From NCBI RefSeq assembly GCF_052113225.1, contig NZ_JBFRCT010000013.1, positions 69,135 to 133,134 of the forward strand: a stretch of 64,000 bases of DNA. Reading direction: 5' to 3'. The notes below the pieces were generated by a model that saw nothing but the letters and a program-made list of their open reading frames with translations, made no database searches and had not been told where the DNA came from. A program made the position numbers and the translations under genes. Position 1 is the first letter of the stretch; every line of letters begins with the position of its first letter. This document shows positions 17,279 through 24,846 of this stretch, one piece after another. Source of the DNA: Pristimantibacillus sp052113225. Its GTDB lineage: Bacteria; Bacillota; Bacilli; Paenibacillales; Paenibacillaceae.

Positions 17279-19649
17279 GTAATAATCCCCTTTCCGAACG
17301 ACCGGTCGTCATCGTCTCCGGCAAGTTGATCACAACCTCCAGGCCGCTTCCACGCTTCGACCGGAACGTGATTTCTCCTTCAAGACTTGCCACCCGTTCT
17401 TTAATCCCGGACAGCCCCATATGCTCGAAGGACGCTTTCATATAATCAACATCCATCCCGATACCGTCATCCTTATAGCGGAAGAAGATTTTCCCTCTCC
17501 GCTGCTCAAGCTCCAGTGTAACCTGATTAGCTTGTGCATGCTTAGCAGCATTACGGAGCAATTCCTGAACGATTCGGTAAATGGCTGTAATCTGCTCTTC
17601 ATTAAGTGGGTGGGTGAATGGCTTCGGCCGGAAATCAACCGCAAAGTTATCGCGCATTTGCGAATGTTCTACGATAGATTCAACTGCCTCAATCACACCC
17701 ATTTCTTTTAAGAGTGGCGGCCGTAATTCATTGCACGTCTCGCGAATCTGATGAATGACATCGAGCAAACCTTCTTTGATCTCATTCAGCTCATTACCAA
17801 GCTTGTCCGATATCGGATAGTCATTCATGACTCCTTCTAGCTTTCGATACCAGATCAGTTGATCCTGCAAAGCAGAGTCATGAAGATCGGCAGCCAGCTT
17901 CCTGCGTTCATTCTCGGATAAGCAGAATAATAAACGCAGCACCCAAGGTGCAGTTGTCTGCTCCTTCCGCACTTCCGATTCTAAGTCCTCAATCAGACCT
18001 TCAATCAAGTAAAGATTCTCGAATACGATGCTCGAATAATTAGCTAATGTCTTCAGCCAGCGCAGCTCATCCGAGTTAAAGCGGGTATGATTCGTCTTCG
18101 AACCAATCCACACGACATGGTATTTGGAGCGTTGGCGGCCAATGACAAGTCCAATGCCGTGAGGAAGCTCGACCATCTCGCCAACCTGCAGCGATTCAGC
18201 GACTTGGAGCAGGAACAAAGATGTACCTTTCTCCTCATCGGATTCTCCAAGCTTCTGAACAGATCCGTCCGCTTGATCAACAAGTACGAAGTCAATGCGA
18301 TTAACAGGCAGCAGATCACTAATCTCCTGCTTGAGCACAGCCTCCAAATCCGATCTCTTCATAACAGTCGCCACTTTACGGGAGAAGCGATCCAAGCTGT
18401 CCTGATAGCTGTACATCGCCTTAAACAGCTTAGGACGGAACTTATGATCGATTTGTTCCTTGATGTACAAGAAGAGCGTCATGACAACATAAGATGTCAA
18501 GAACATCTGAATGTAGCCAACCCACGATACTTCTGTCCTTCCGTTAATTACCCCGATAATAGCAATTGTTAACAGTAAAGCCGGCAGAACTGACAAAAGC
18601 GTATAATATTTAAACCTAGTCAGGATGAAGTCAATGTCAAAGAGCTGATTAGAAGTTAACAGGTAGAAGTACACGATCGGCAGCACGAACAGAAACAATG
18701 ATGTAAATGCAGCCGGTAAAATCTGGCCTCCGCCGATAAATAACGGAAGCAGGTTCATTGCCGTAAATGGCGTAAACGCCACAATATGCGACACAAGCGT
18801 TATTTTGAAAAGCGAGTTAAACTTCGTCTTGCGGTATTGCATAAACTTCCTAACTAGCTGATAGATGCAAATGAAATTACCGATAATGAGTGTCCCGTAA
18901 TATAACATTCGTATGTATACAACTGCATCGTTGGAGATAAGATCGGTCCAAACGTAAAGCAGCATACCGAGCTCAACTAGACCAAATGCGCTAAGCATGC
19001 CGATTAATCCTGATTTGCTGATAAAAACGACATTATACCGCTTCATATACTGGTTCATGAACTGCAGGAAAATAATCGGTACAGACGGCAATATGAGATA
19101 AATAATTGAGAATCCGACTGGATCACTACGATAGGATGCTGCCGAAGAATAATAGCATAGGCCAATCGTTGCAAAAAACAGCATAAGCATTAAAGCCGCA
19201 TTATCATTTTTCCTTTTCGTGTATAGAAAAGAAGAAAAACCTGCGAACAGGATCAGAGAGATAAGCGGAATATACAGCTGAATGAACAATTCCCAGCTAG
19301 AATGATCTCCGTACCAACCCCGGTTAAATACGATTAATTGCTGCTCCTTACTGCTATGCTCAACAAGCACCGCACTAGATTTCTCAATCGAGAAAAACTT
19401 CTTCACATTGCTATAATCACCTGCCGGTGCACCATTCACAGTTATAATTCTATCGCCGACTAAGATGCCTTTGCTGACAGCTTGTCCGGCAGGCTCGAGA
19501 GCTTTCACGAAATACTCTCCCTTTGAACCTTCAACTAATTCGACTCCTATAAAAGGCTCTTTAATAATCGTGAAGGTCAAATAGAGCAAAATGACGAGAA
19601 ATGCAGCCAGGAAGAGAGGTGCTGAAATTCTATAAGTGGGTTTTAACAT
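17256..19649 (-). CDS. comP: ComP-like membrane histidine kinase with PDZ domain
   Basis: 797 residues from ATG 19649 after GGAGGAG. A first membrane helix (12-31) is followed by a PDZ-like domain (about 35-110, GILVGDRIITVNG), then seven or more hydrophobic segments to about 400, a linker domain, a HisKA_3 segment with the phosphorylated His in AADLHDSALQDQL, and an HATPase_c domain (LRNAAKHA, DGIGMD, GLSGIKERV). This is the architecture of ComP, which senses the extracellular isoprenylated ComX peptide and phosphorylates ComA. It lies 43 bases downstream of the ComX-like gene and overlaps comA, so the order comQ-comX-comP-comA is complete. Confidence 0.9.
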   Translation of the reverse strand: MLKPTYRISAPLFLAAFLVILLYLTFTIIKEPFIGVELVEGSKGEYFVKALEPAGQAVSKGILVGDRIITVNGAPAGDYSNVKKFFSIEKSSAVLVEHSSKEQQLIVFNRGWYGDHSSWELFIQLYIPLISLILFAGFSSFLYTKRKNDNAALMLMLFFATIGLCYYSSAASYRSDPVGFSIIYLILPSVPIIFLQFMNQYMKRYNVVFISKSGLIGMLSAFGLVELGMLLYVWTDLISNDAVVYIRMLYYGTLIIGNFICIYQLVRKFMQYRKTKFNSLFKITLVSHIVAFTPFTAMNLLPLFIGGGQILPAAFTSLFLFVLPIVYFYLLTSNQLFDIDFILTRFKYYTLLSVLPALLLTIAIIGVINGRTEVSWVGYIQMFLTSYVVMTLFLYIKEQIDHKFRPKLFKAMYSYQDSLDRFSRKVATVMKRSDLEAVLKQEISDLLPVNRIDFVLVDQADGSVQKLGESDEEKGTSLFLLQVAESLQVGEMVELPHGIGLVIGRQRSKYHVVWIGSKTNHTRFNSDELRWLKTLANYSSIVFENLYLIEGLIEDLESEVRKEQTTAPWVLRLLFCLSENERRKLAADLHDSALQDQLIWYRKLEGVMNDYPISDKLGNELNEIKEGLLDVIHQIRETCNELRPPLLKEMGVIEAVESIVEHSQMRDNFAVDFRPKPFTHPLNEEQITAIYRIVQELLRNAAKHAQANQVTLELEQRRGKIFFRYKDDGIGMDVDYMKASFEHMGLSGIKERVASLEGEITFRSKRGSGLEVVINLPETMTTGRSERGLLRDSYLIS

Positions 19650-19692
19650 CGTCTAATCTCCTCCTGCACACGCATGAAGTCGTTTTAGCTAA

Positions 19693-19866
19693 TTAGCCCC
19701 AAACAGCCAGTGTGTAGTTGCCTTTTTTCTCGTCTTGATTCTTAAGTGCATCTTGGAGTGCTTTGTGCTCAGCTGCGGAGACGCCAGCCAATTGGAGTTG
19801 TCCACCCATCATCATCGACATTTTTTCTTTGCTTGCAGCAAGCGTACGGATAGCATCTTTCAACAT
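19693..19866 (-). CDS. comX: ComX-like pheromone precursor peptide
   Basis: A 57-residue open frame not long enough for usual gene callers, from ATG 19866 with GGAGG nine bases upstream. The sequence starts MLKDAIRTLAASKEKM and ends GNYTLAVWG, with Trp56 next to last. ComX precursors are 50-70 residues and are isoprenylated by ComQ on a Trp close to the C-terminus, then cleaved to a short pheromone; the position between comQ and comP and the C-terminal Trp fit exactly. The body of ComX is hypervariable, so similarity is not expected. The mature peptide length cannot be read from the sequence. Confidence 0.85.
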   Translation of the reverse strand: MLKDAIRTLAASKEKMSMMMGGQLQLAGVSAAEHKALQDALKNQDEKKGNYTLAVWG

Positions 19867-19881
19867 TTCAAAATTCCTCCT

Positions 19882-19920
19882 CTGCTATATTAGAATCAAA
19901 ATCTGATTCTAATATAGCAG
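19882..19920 (-). promoter_or_regulatory. Perfect 17-base inverted repeat just upstream of comX
   Basis: CTGCTATATTAGAATCA (19882-19898) and TGATTCTAATATAGCAG (19904-19920) are exact complements around a 5-base loop. The hairpin ends two bases before the comX GGAGG. No T-run follows it, so it is not a simple terminator. It may separate comQ and comX mRNA levels by processing or protect the comX message, or bind a regulator. Confidence 0.6.
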
Positions 19921-19960
19921 GAAATCATTCGACAGCAAACGCCAATCTCTCCCGTATTTC

Positions 19961-19978
19961 CCGCAACCCTCTTTGCGG
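19961..19978. promoter_or_regulatory. Pair of ComA-type half-sites after comQ
   Basis: CCGCAA (19961-19966) and TTGCGG (19973-19978) are exact inverted half-sites separated by six bases. The B. subtilis ComA recognition element is built from TTGCGG half-sites, but in the reverse relative order with a 4-base gap plus a further direct half-site. The pair could equally be a small RNA hairpin between comQ and comX. Confidence 0.3.
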
Positions 19979-19994
19979 TATGCGCAGGAAGGCC

Positions 19995-20915
19995 CTAGCT
20001 GGAGAAGATTTGTAGGAGCTTGTCCTTATCTGACGCGGCTTCCGGAACGTCATCCAGCAGTTCCTGGAACCGATTAAAGTGCATTCTCATATGCACGGAG
20101 CCATATAGAGCTGCCCCTGTCCGATTACATGCTTCTTCCAGCATTTGCTGTCGATCCAAGACATCCGCTAGCGAAATTCTGCCTTCGAAATAGTCTGCAA
20201 TCCATTGATCCTGTTCCGCAATTTCCTCCAAAAGAAACAAAGTAAGCAGGGTCTTTTTACGCAGAATAAAATCATTCTTGTCGTCCCATCGGAGCAGGTC
20301 TCTAATATCATTTTTAATTTGAGCCGCCATACCTACTTCTTCCGCATATTCGGCCACAATAGGATGCCAATCCCGTCCAGTGAGCATGACTCCAGTCATA
20401 CAAGCAAAGACGATAAGGGCAGCTGATTTATGCTGAACTACTCTCAAATAGGACTCCTCATCGGTAACAGCATTCATCAAGTCAAGCATTTGTCCATTTG
20501 CCGCCTTCAGCAGCTGCTCATTCATCATTCGCATCACACGTATGAGCTCAGCCTGACCAAACTCGAGCTCCAGTATTGCCTGCTGCGACAGCACGATTAA
20601 GGAAACAGCTACCTGCATCGCAGCCGCTGCTGGTACCTGGGACCAGGCTTGAAGTGGAGCATCTCCATCCTGTAAATCATCTAATATATCAGACGCTAAA
20701 ATAAACAGCTCAACTGCAGCTGCCGCCTGATAGATCGATTCAGAATTCCCTCCAAACATACGGTAATGCAGCACGGTTAATAGACCGAATCTCATGGATT
20801 CGGCCTGCTTCTCCCGTATAAAAGCACGAGCATATTCAGCAAGCGGCTCCGCCCAAAAATACTTATCGGAAATCCGCAGCATGTTTTGCCCGATTATAGG
20901 CATAATGTCTTCCAT
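19995..20915 (-). CDS. comQ: ComQ-like isoprenyl transferase (class I polyprenyl synthase fold)
   Basis: 306 residues from ATG 20915, seven bases after GGAGGT. The all-alpha isoprenoid synthase fold is shown by the first Asp-rich motif SDILDDLQD (residues 75-83) and the second region QIKNDIRDL (199-207) followed by RKKTLLTLFLLE. ComQ proteins resemble farnesyl/geranylgeranyl synthases but attach a farnesyl or geranyl group to a Trp of pre-ComX and help its processing. Its place directly upstream of the ComX-like gene makes this the reading rather than a chain-length synthase. It is followed by the hairpin at 19882-19920. Confidence 0.88.
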   Translation of the reverse strand: MEDIMPIIGQNMLRISDKYFWAEPLAEYARAFIREKQAESMRFGLLTVLHYRMFGGNSESIYQAAAAVELFILASDILDDLQDGDAPLQAWSQVPAAAAMQVAVSLIVLSQQAILELEFGQAELIRVMRMMNEQLLKAANGQMLDLMNAVTDEESYLRVVQHKSAALIVFACMTGVMLTGRDWHPIVAEYAEEVGMAAQIKNDIRDLLRWDDKNDFILRKKTLLTLFLLEEIAEQDQWIADYFEGRISLADVLDRQQMLEEACNRTGAALYGSVHMRMHFNRFQELLDDVPEAASDKDKLLQIFSS

Positions 20916-20945
20916 CTAATGACCTCCATCATGGTAGTGTCATCC

Positions 20946-21164
20946 TTATCTTATACGATGGAAGAAAATGCCGGCAACTATTTGCAGCAATCTGTCATTA
21001 TTTCGCCCCTTCCGCTTCTGAGATACCTTCTTTGTTGTTTTGGATTGTTGGACAATCTCCTCCCCATTTAATTTATCAAGCAGCACAGCAATCATCTCCA
21101 TACGCTTCTCTATCACTTGGCTTCGATGAACTGACGGACTCTCGATGTCGCTTCCATGATCCAT
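20946..21164 (-). CDS. Small basic protein of unknown function upstream of comQ
   Basis: 72 residues from ATG 21164, eight bases after GGAGGAC, which makes real translation likely. The N-terminal half (IEKRMEMIAVLLDKLNGEEIV) can form an amphipathic helix; the second half is strongly basic (TTKKVSQKRKGRNN). No family is recognised. It lies between the lone ABC ATPase gene and comQ, on the same strand with 30-46-base gaps, so it probably belongs to the same transcript. A role in export, immunity or regulation of the signalling locus is possible but unsupported. Confidence 0.5.
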   Translation of the reverse strand: MDHGSDIESPSVHRSQVIEKRMEMIAVLLDKLNGEEIVQQSKTTKKVSQKRKGRNNDRLLQIVAGIFFHRIR

Positions 21165-21210
21165 GTACAGAAGTCCTCCTTCAAGCTAGGCCGCATAATC
21201 TAAAACAAGG

Positions 21211-21939
21211 TCATACTTCAGCGTAAGCGAAATGAACGTATACGCCCTCCATTGTTACGCAGCCTTCAGGAATTTGGGAGATGAGCTGCTGGGGCGAATC
21301 GCATTTCACGATATCCCCTTTGCGCAGCACTGCAATACGGTCGCAGTTGCGCTGCATTTCACCCATATCATGGGAGGCCATCACAATGGTTTTCCCTTGG
21401 CTTTTCAACTTCATAAGAAGAGACCAGTAGTCCGCTCTTGCCTGCTTATCGAGCCCGGTAGTTGGCTCATCTAGAAAAATAATCTTCGGATCATTCACCA
21501 GTGCGAACGCAAGCGCAATACGCTGCTGCCAGCCGCCGGATAATCTCTTAACCGGTTTATTCATATATGGCTCTAGTCCCAAATCCGAGATAATGGTATC
21601 AATATTGTTTTGTCTTACATAAAACGATTGGAATAGTTCCAGCGCTTCACGGACCGTCAAATTATCTACGAGTGAGTTGCTGTACATATGCATACCGATA
21701 TATTCCTTCAATTGCTTTGCTTCCAAAATAGCATCCATGCCCAATACTTCAATTTTACCTTGATCCGGTCTGCGAAGTCCCATGAGCATCTCAAGCAAAG
21801 TAGTCTTGCCCGCTCCGCTAGTCCCGATAATGCCGAACAGCTCACCGCTGTTCACCTCAAAAGAGATTTCATTTAATGCGTTGTACGGACCGTAGCATTT
21901 GCATATTGAGCTTACTCGAATGATCGCCTGTTTGTTCAC
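21211..21939 (-). CDS. ABC transporter ATP-binding protein without adjacent permease
   Basis: 242 residues from GTG 21939, nine bases after GGAGG. Walker A GTSGAGKTT, signature LSGGWQQR, Walker B IIFLDEP and the H-loop MASHD are intact, so it should be an active ATPase. The type (DPKIIFLDEPTTGLDKQARADYW) is that of drug/antibiotic exporters and the CcmA/NatA group. No membrane permease gene is found on either side, so it either works with a permease encoded elsewhere or is a remnant of a transport operon. Codirectional with comQXPA and preceded by ComA-type half-sites at 22051-22074, it may be part of that regulon. Confidence 0.85.
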   Translation of the reverse strand: MNKQAIIRVSSICKCYGPYNALNEISFEVNSGELFGIIGTSGAGKTTLLEMLMGLRRPDQGKIEVLGMDAILEAKQLKEYIGMHMYSNSLVDNLTVREALELFQSFYVRQNNIDTIISDLGLEPYMNKPVKRLSGGWQQRIALAFALVNDPKIIFLDEPTTGLDKQARADYWSLLMKLKSQGKTIVMASHDMGEMQRNCDRIAVLRKGDIVKCDSPQQLISQIPEGCVTMEGVYVHFAYAEV

Positions 21940-22050
21940 TGTAGTTATCCTCCATTCAGGCCGGAATGCCTATTTGCCGCAACGTTTTCTTGTAATTCCA
22001 CCTTAACTGATATTGAAAGTGTTTTCACCGAAAACCGTACTGCAGAATCA

Positions 22051-22074
22051 CGCAATTTTATTGCGGTAGCGCAA
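22051..22074 (-). promoter_or_regulatory. Candidate ComA-type binding site upstream of the ABC ATPase gene
   Basis: On the minus strand the order is TTGCGC, TA, CCGCAA, TAAAA, TTGCG: an inverted pair of TTGCG half-sites with a 4-base core gap (TTGCG-CTAC-CGCAA) followed by a third half-site in direct orientation. Two inverted elements plus a direct third one is the pattern described for B. subtilis ComA sites, though spacing here is two bases shorter. It lies about 115-140 bases upstream of the GTG start. Confidence 0.45.
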
Positions 22075-22100
22075 TCGAACTAAAAAGCTTCGAAAACACA

Positions 22101-22137
22101 AAAAAAAGCCCCGAAAGCACAAAAGCGTGCTTTCGGG
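22101..22137 (-). terminator. Terminator downstream of leuA (minus strand)
   Basis: CCCGAAAGCAC (22110-22120) pairs exactly with GTGCTTTCGGG (22127-22137); on the minus strand GGC and eight Ts follow. The leuA message would run through the DnaA-box region before ending here. Confidence 0.85.
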
Positions 22138-22150
22138 ATAACTGTCCACC

Positions 22151-22408
22151 TTGTCCACAGGTTTATCCACATAATAACGTGAATTGTTAGTTAATTCTGT
22201 CGATAACAAAGTGGGATTTGTAAAGGTTAATGTCACTAATTACTTACAAATGCTTCCTAGCCCATAATTTTATCCACTTTATCCACACTATCCACAATTG
22301 TCTGTGTAGAAACTATCCACGAATCACTCACATTTTTATTCACAGGAAAAACGTTGTATTTATCCGTTTTTTTCATCTTATGCACAGGCCAACAGTTTTT
22401 GTGGATAA
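22151..22408. other. DnaA-box cluster in the leuA 3' region
   Basis: Five exact matches to TTATNCACA occur in 246 bases: 22163-22171, 22279-22287, 22336-22344, 22378-22386 on the plus strand and 22400-22408 on the minus strand. One-mismatch boxes are at 22151-22159 (TTGTCCACA), 22270-22278 (TTATCCACT), 22288-22296 (CTATCCACA) and 22303-22311 (reverse). Boxes at 22270, 22279 and 22288 abut head to tail with exactly nine-base steps. The region is AT-rich, carries no gene, and lies between the leuA stop and its terminator. B. subtilis has DnaA-box clusters outside oriC that restrain initiation; one, as I recall, is near gcp (tsaD). Confidence 0.75.
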
Positions 22409-22417
22409 GTATTCCAA

Positions 22418-23959
22418 TTATCCAGCATTCTCTTCCATAAGGCGTTTTCTGCCCGTCATTACGGCTTGATTGCATGCTCCAACATACGCCTGAGCGGCTG
22501 CATAAATGATGTCCTTATGGATAGAAGTACCGCGGAATCTCTCGCCTTCTATAATAATGCTCACGACGGCTTCGCCATGCGCATCTTCACCGGTCGATAA
22601 GGAATGCAGCTCCAGATCCTCAAACTGAGCGGCTACTGGAATCGCCTGCTGAATGCAATGAATAACAGCCTCGAGCGGCCCTTCTCCCATGCCCGAGTAA
22701 GAGCGTTCTGCACCATCTGCGCTTTCGCGGATTGTAACTGAAGCGATACGAGACTTTTGACTGCCAGCCAATACTTGCAGATCAACCAGCTTGTAAGGGT
22801 CCGGCTGAGTCTCGGTCATTTCACCGGCAATGCGGATCAATTCATCATCCGTTACGATTTTTTTCTCATCAGCTACTTGTTTGAAGCGGTTATAAACCTC
22901 GACTAATTCATCGTCAGCCACGTTAATGCCGTACTCCGACAGACGGTGTTTAATCGCATGACGTCCGGAATGGCGGCCTAATATGATCATGCTGCGGGAG
23001 ATGCCCATTGCTTCTGGATCCATAATCTCATACGTACTGCGGTCCTTCAGTAAGCCATCCTGGTGAATGCCTGATTCATGCTGGAAGGCATTGCGCCCTA
23101 CAATGGGCTTGTTATAAGCAATCGGATAATGCATGGCTCGACTGACCATATGAGATGTCGTATAGATCTCGCTCTGTTCAATATTTGTCTCAATCTGCAG
23201 CGCCGCTTTGCGTGTCTCGATCAGCATCGCCAGCTCCTCGAGCGAGCAGTTGCCGGCCCGTTCGCCAACACCATTAACAGTTACCTCGACCTGTGTTGCT
23301 CCAGCTTGAATGGCAGCCATACTATTCGCAACTGCCATACCCAGATCATTGTGATTATGCGTGCTGTAACGAACCTTATCTCCGCCCCGCGCCTGCTGGC
23401 GGACAGAAGTGAACAGATCCACCATCTCATTTGGCAGAGCGTAACCAAGTGTATCAGGCAGATTGATAATGGTAGCGCCGGATTCAATCGCCGCTTCCAC
23501 CAGTTCAATTACAAAATCCCTGTCCGAACGGGTCGAGTCCATGGCTGCAAATTGAATTTCGTCAACAAATTGCTTCGCATAAGAGATCATATCTTTTGCA
23601 ATTTGGATAACCTCAGAGCGCGTCTTGCGGATTTGATGGCTCAGATGAATATCCGAAGAAGAAATGAACAGATGCAGACGGCGTTTCGCTGCATCCTGCG
23701 TAGCCTTAACCGCAGCATCAATGTCAACTCTCACTGCACGTGCAAAACCACAAATTTCAACGTTTTGCAGCTCACGGGAGATTTGCTGAATAGCCGCAAA
23801 CTCGCCAGGACTAGAAATTGCGAAGCCAGGCTCAATGATATCGACACCCAGCTTAGCCAGCTGGCGTGCGATAATGATTTTGCGCTCAGGCTCAATAGAT
23901 GCTCCAGGTGATTGTTCGCCATCACGTAATGTTGTATCAAAGATTTGAATTTTTTTCAT
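22418..23959 (-). CDS. leuA: 2-isopropylmalate synthase
   Basis: 513 residues from ATG 23959, preceded by GGAGGG. The TIM-barrel lyase domain shows FDTTLRDGEQSPG, the metal-binding HNHNDLGMAVANS, and GVGERAGNCSLEE; the C-terminal LeuA dimer domain (about 390-505) carries the leucine feedback site. It condenses acetyl-CoA with 2-oxoisovalerate in the first step of leucine synthesis. Citramalate and homocitrate synthases are close relatives, but the two CUC-specifier T-boxes upstream support leucine. It stands alone: no ilv or leuBCD gene is in the window. It lies between tsaD and the comQXPA locus on the same strand. Confidence 0.93.
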   Translation of the reverse strand: MKKIQIFDTTLRDGEQSPGASIEPERKIIIARQLAKLGVDIIEPGFAISSPGEFAAIQQISRELQNVEICGFARAVRVDIDAAVKATQDAAKRRLHLFISSSDIHLSHQIRKTRSEVIQIAKDMISYAKQFVDEIQFAAMDSTRSDRDFVIELVEAAIESGATIINLPDTLGYALPNEMVDLFTSVRQQARGGDKVRYSTHNHNDLGMAVANSMAAIQAGATQVEVTVNGVGERAGNCSLEELAMLIETRKAALQIETNIEQSEIYTTSHMVSRAMHYPIAYNKPIVGRNAFQHESGIHQDGLLKDRSTYEIMDPEAMGISRSMIILGRHSGRHAIKHRLSEYGINVADDELVEVYNRFKQVADEKKIVTDDELIRIAGEMTETQPDPYKLVDLQVLAGSQKSRIASVTIRESADGAERSYSGMGEGPLEAVIHCIQQAIPVAAQFEDLELHSLSTGEDAHGEAVVSIIIEGERFRGTSIHKDIIYAAAQAYVGACNQAVMTGRKRLMEENAG

Positions 23960-24000
23960 GGGAATACCCTCCAATTAGTTGTTTTTTGAGTTTAGAAATA

Positions 24001-24352
24001 GAAAAAGCCTGTCGTCTCTTTGGTGTAAGAGACGACAGGCCTGCCGTGGTACCACTCTCATTGGCCGGACCCTTCAGGCTGCAATAATAAAGCCACGCGG
24101 CTTTGCAGCAAGCAGGTCCGAACCCGCTTGAACACCCGATGACGGAGGTATGCCGTAACGATGTACCTGCCCAGATCCTGCTGCTTTTTGCATGCATTCA
24201 CTCGGCTCTCCATCATTCCGCTCCCAGGCGAGTTCAAGCTTAAGCTTCGACTGCGTCGCACCAACCCACAGCTCTCTGCAGCAGCGATTGTTATAACAAT
24301 CGCGCCGTGTACCCACTTAATTGCTTTACTGATCCTGTTCTTAGCGTTTTGT
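24001..24352 (-). promoter_or_regulatory. T-box riboswitch, leucine-specific, proximal copy (leuA leader)
   Basis: On the minus strand: Stem I beginning near CGCTAAGAACAGGATCAGTA, an AGAGAGC motif, the apical GGTGCGACGCAG, and GAACTCGCCTGGGAGC whose CTC (24230-24232) is the leucine specifier codon. The T-box core GTGGTACCAC is at 24046-24055, followed by the terminator stem GCCTGTCGTCTCTT/AAGAGACGACAGGC (24007-24040) and a T-run. Uncharged tRNA-Leu would pair with the specifier and T-box and allow read-through into leuA, 48 bases downstream of the T-run. Confidence 0.9.
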
Positions 24353-24421
24353 ATATGAATAATCATCCGTTATGTTATGTCACTTCTTTAGCAAACCTAA
24401 TCCAATCTAGTCCAAAAAACC

Positions 24422-24767
24422 AAAAAAGCCTGTCGTCTCTTATAAATCAAGAGACGACAGGCTATCATTAACCTGCGCGGTACCACCCTTGTTGACATCA
24501 ATACTGCTGAATACACAGCATCTTTATGCCCACCTTAGGCACATTGCCAACTCCGGATGTTGACGAATGCGCACCCTTTTACGGGGGTTAACCGTAGCAA
24601 TGTATTCATGGGCCTTACATGGTCAGCCGCATGTTTCCACTGCTCCGCTCCCAGGCGAGTTTCTGGTATCCTTCGACTGCGTTGCACCGTCCCGCAGCTC
24701 TCTTAACCCGGATTATCCGTACTACTCCTGTTCTTTGCGTTTGCACAGTATGGAGTTTGAACTATTG
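24422..24767 (-). promoter_or_regulatory. T-box riboswitch, leucine-specific, distal copy
   Basis: Same order as the proximal copy: CGCAAAGAACAGGAGTAGTA, AGAGAGC, GGTGCAACGCAG, GAACTCGCCTGGGAGCGG with specifier CTC at 24657-24659, the T-box GGGTGGTACCGCG (24476-24488), then a terminator stem (24428-24462) whose 14-base arms are identical to those of the proximal copy, followed by a T-run. It therefore needs its own antitermination before transcription reaches the second T-box. The shared blocks point to a tandem duplication. Confidence 0.9.
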
Positions 24768-24773
24768 GTACCC

Positions 24774-24802
24774 ATTATATTCCCCAATAAATATTCTGTC
24801 AA
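24774..24802 (-). promoter_or_regulatory. Sigma-A promoter of the T-box/leuA transcript
   Basis: On the minus strand TTGACA (24797-24802) and TATAAT (24774-24779) are consensus hexamers separated by exactly 17 bases. Transcription should begin near 24767, directly ahead of the distal T-box. No comparable promoter was found between the two T-boxes. Confidence 0.88.
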
Positions 24803-24846
24803 TTCCAAGAAAAAAATATTTTACACGTAAACAACTTTTTTATATT

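Noticed and set aside
19882..19920. Intrinsic terminator between comQ and comX
   Set aside because: The hairpin is perfect but no T-run follows, and the comX ribosome site comes immediately after, so read-through is expected.
19995..20915. Housekeeping farnesyl/geranylgeranyl synthase
   Set aside because: The motifs would allow it, but position next to the ComX-like peptide, ComP and ComA, and the ComQ-like spacing, make a ComQ role more likely.
22151..22408. Chromosomal replication origin
   Set aside because: DnaA boxes are dense, but no dnaA, dnaN, gyr, rnpA or rpmH gene is nearby and no separate unwinding region was recognised; leuA and ABC genes flank it.
23078..23911. Open frame of 277 codons opposite leuA
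   Set aside because: Antisense to a clear LeuA with all catalytic motifs; Arg/Cys-rich composition is typical of shadow frames.
24058..24366. Small proteins in the leuA leader
   Set aside because: The open frames coincide with conserved T-box structures and lack ribosome sites.
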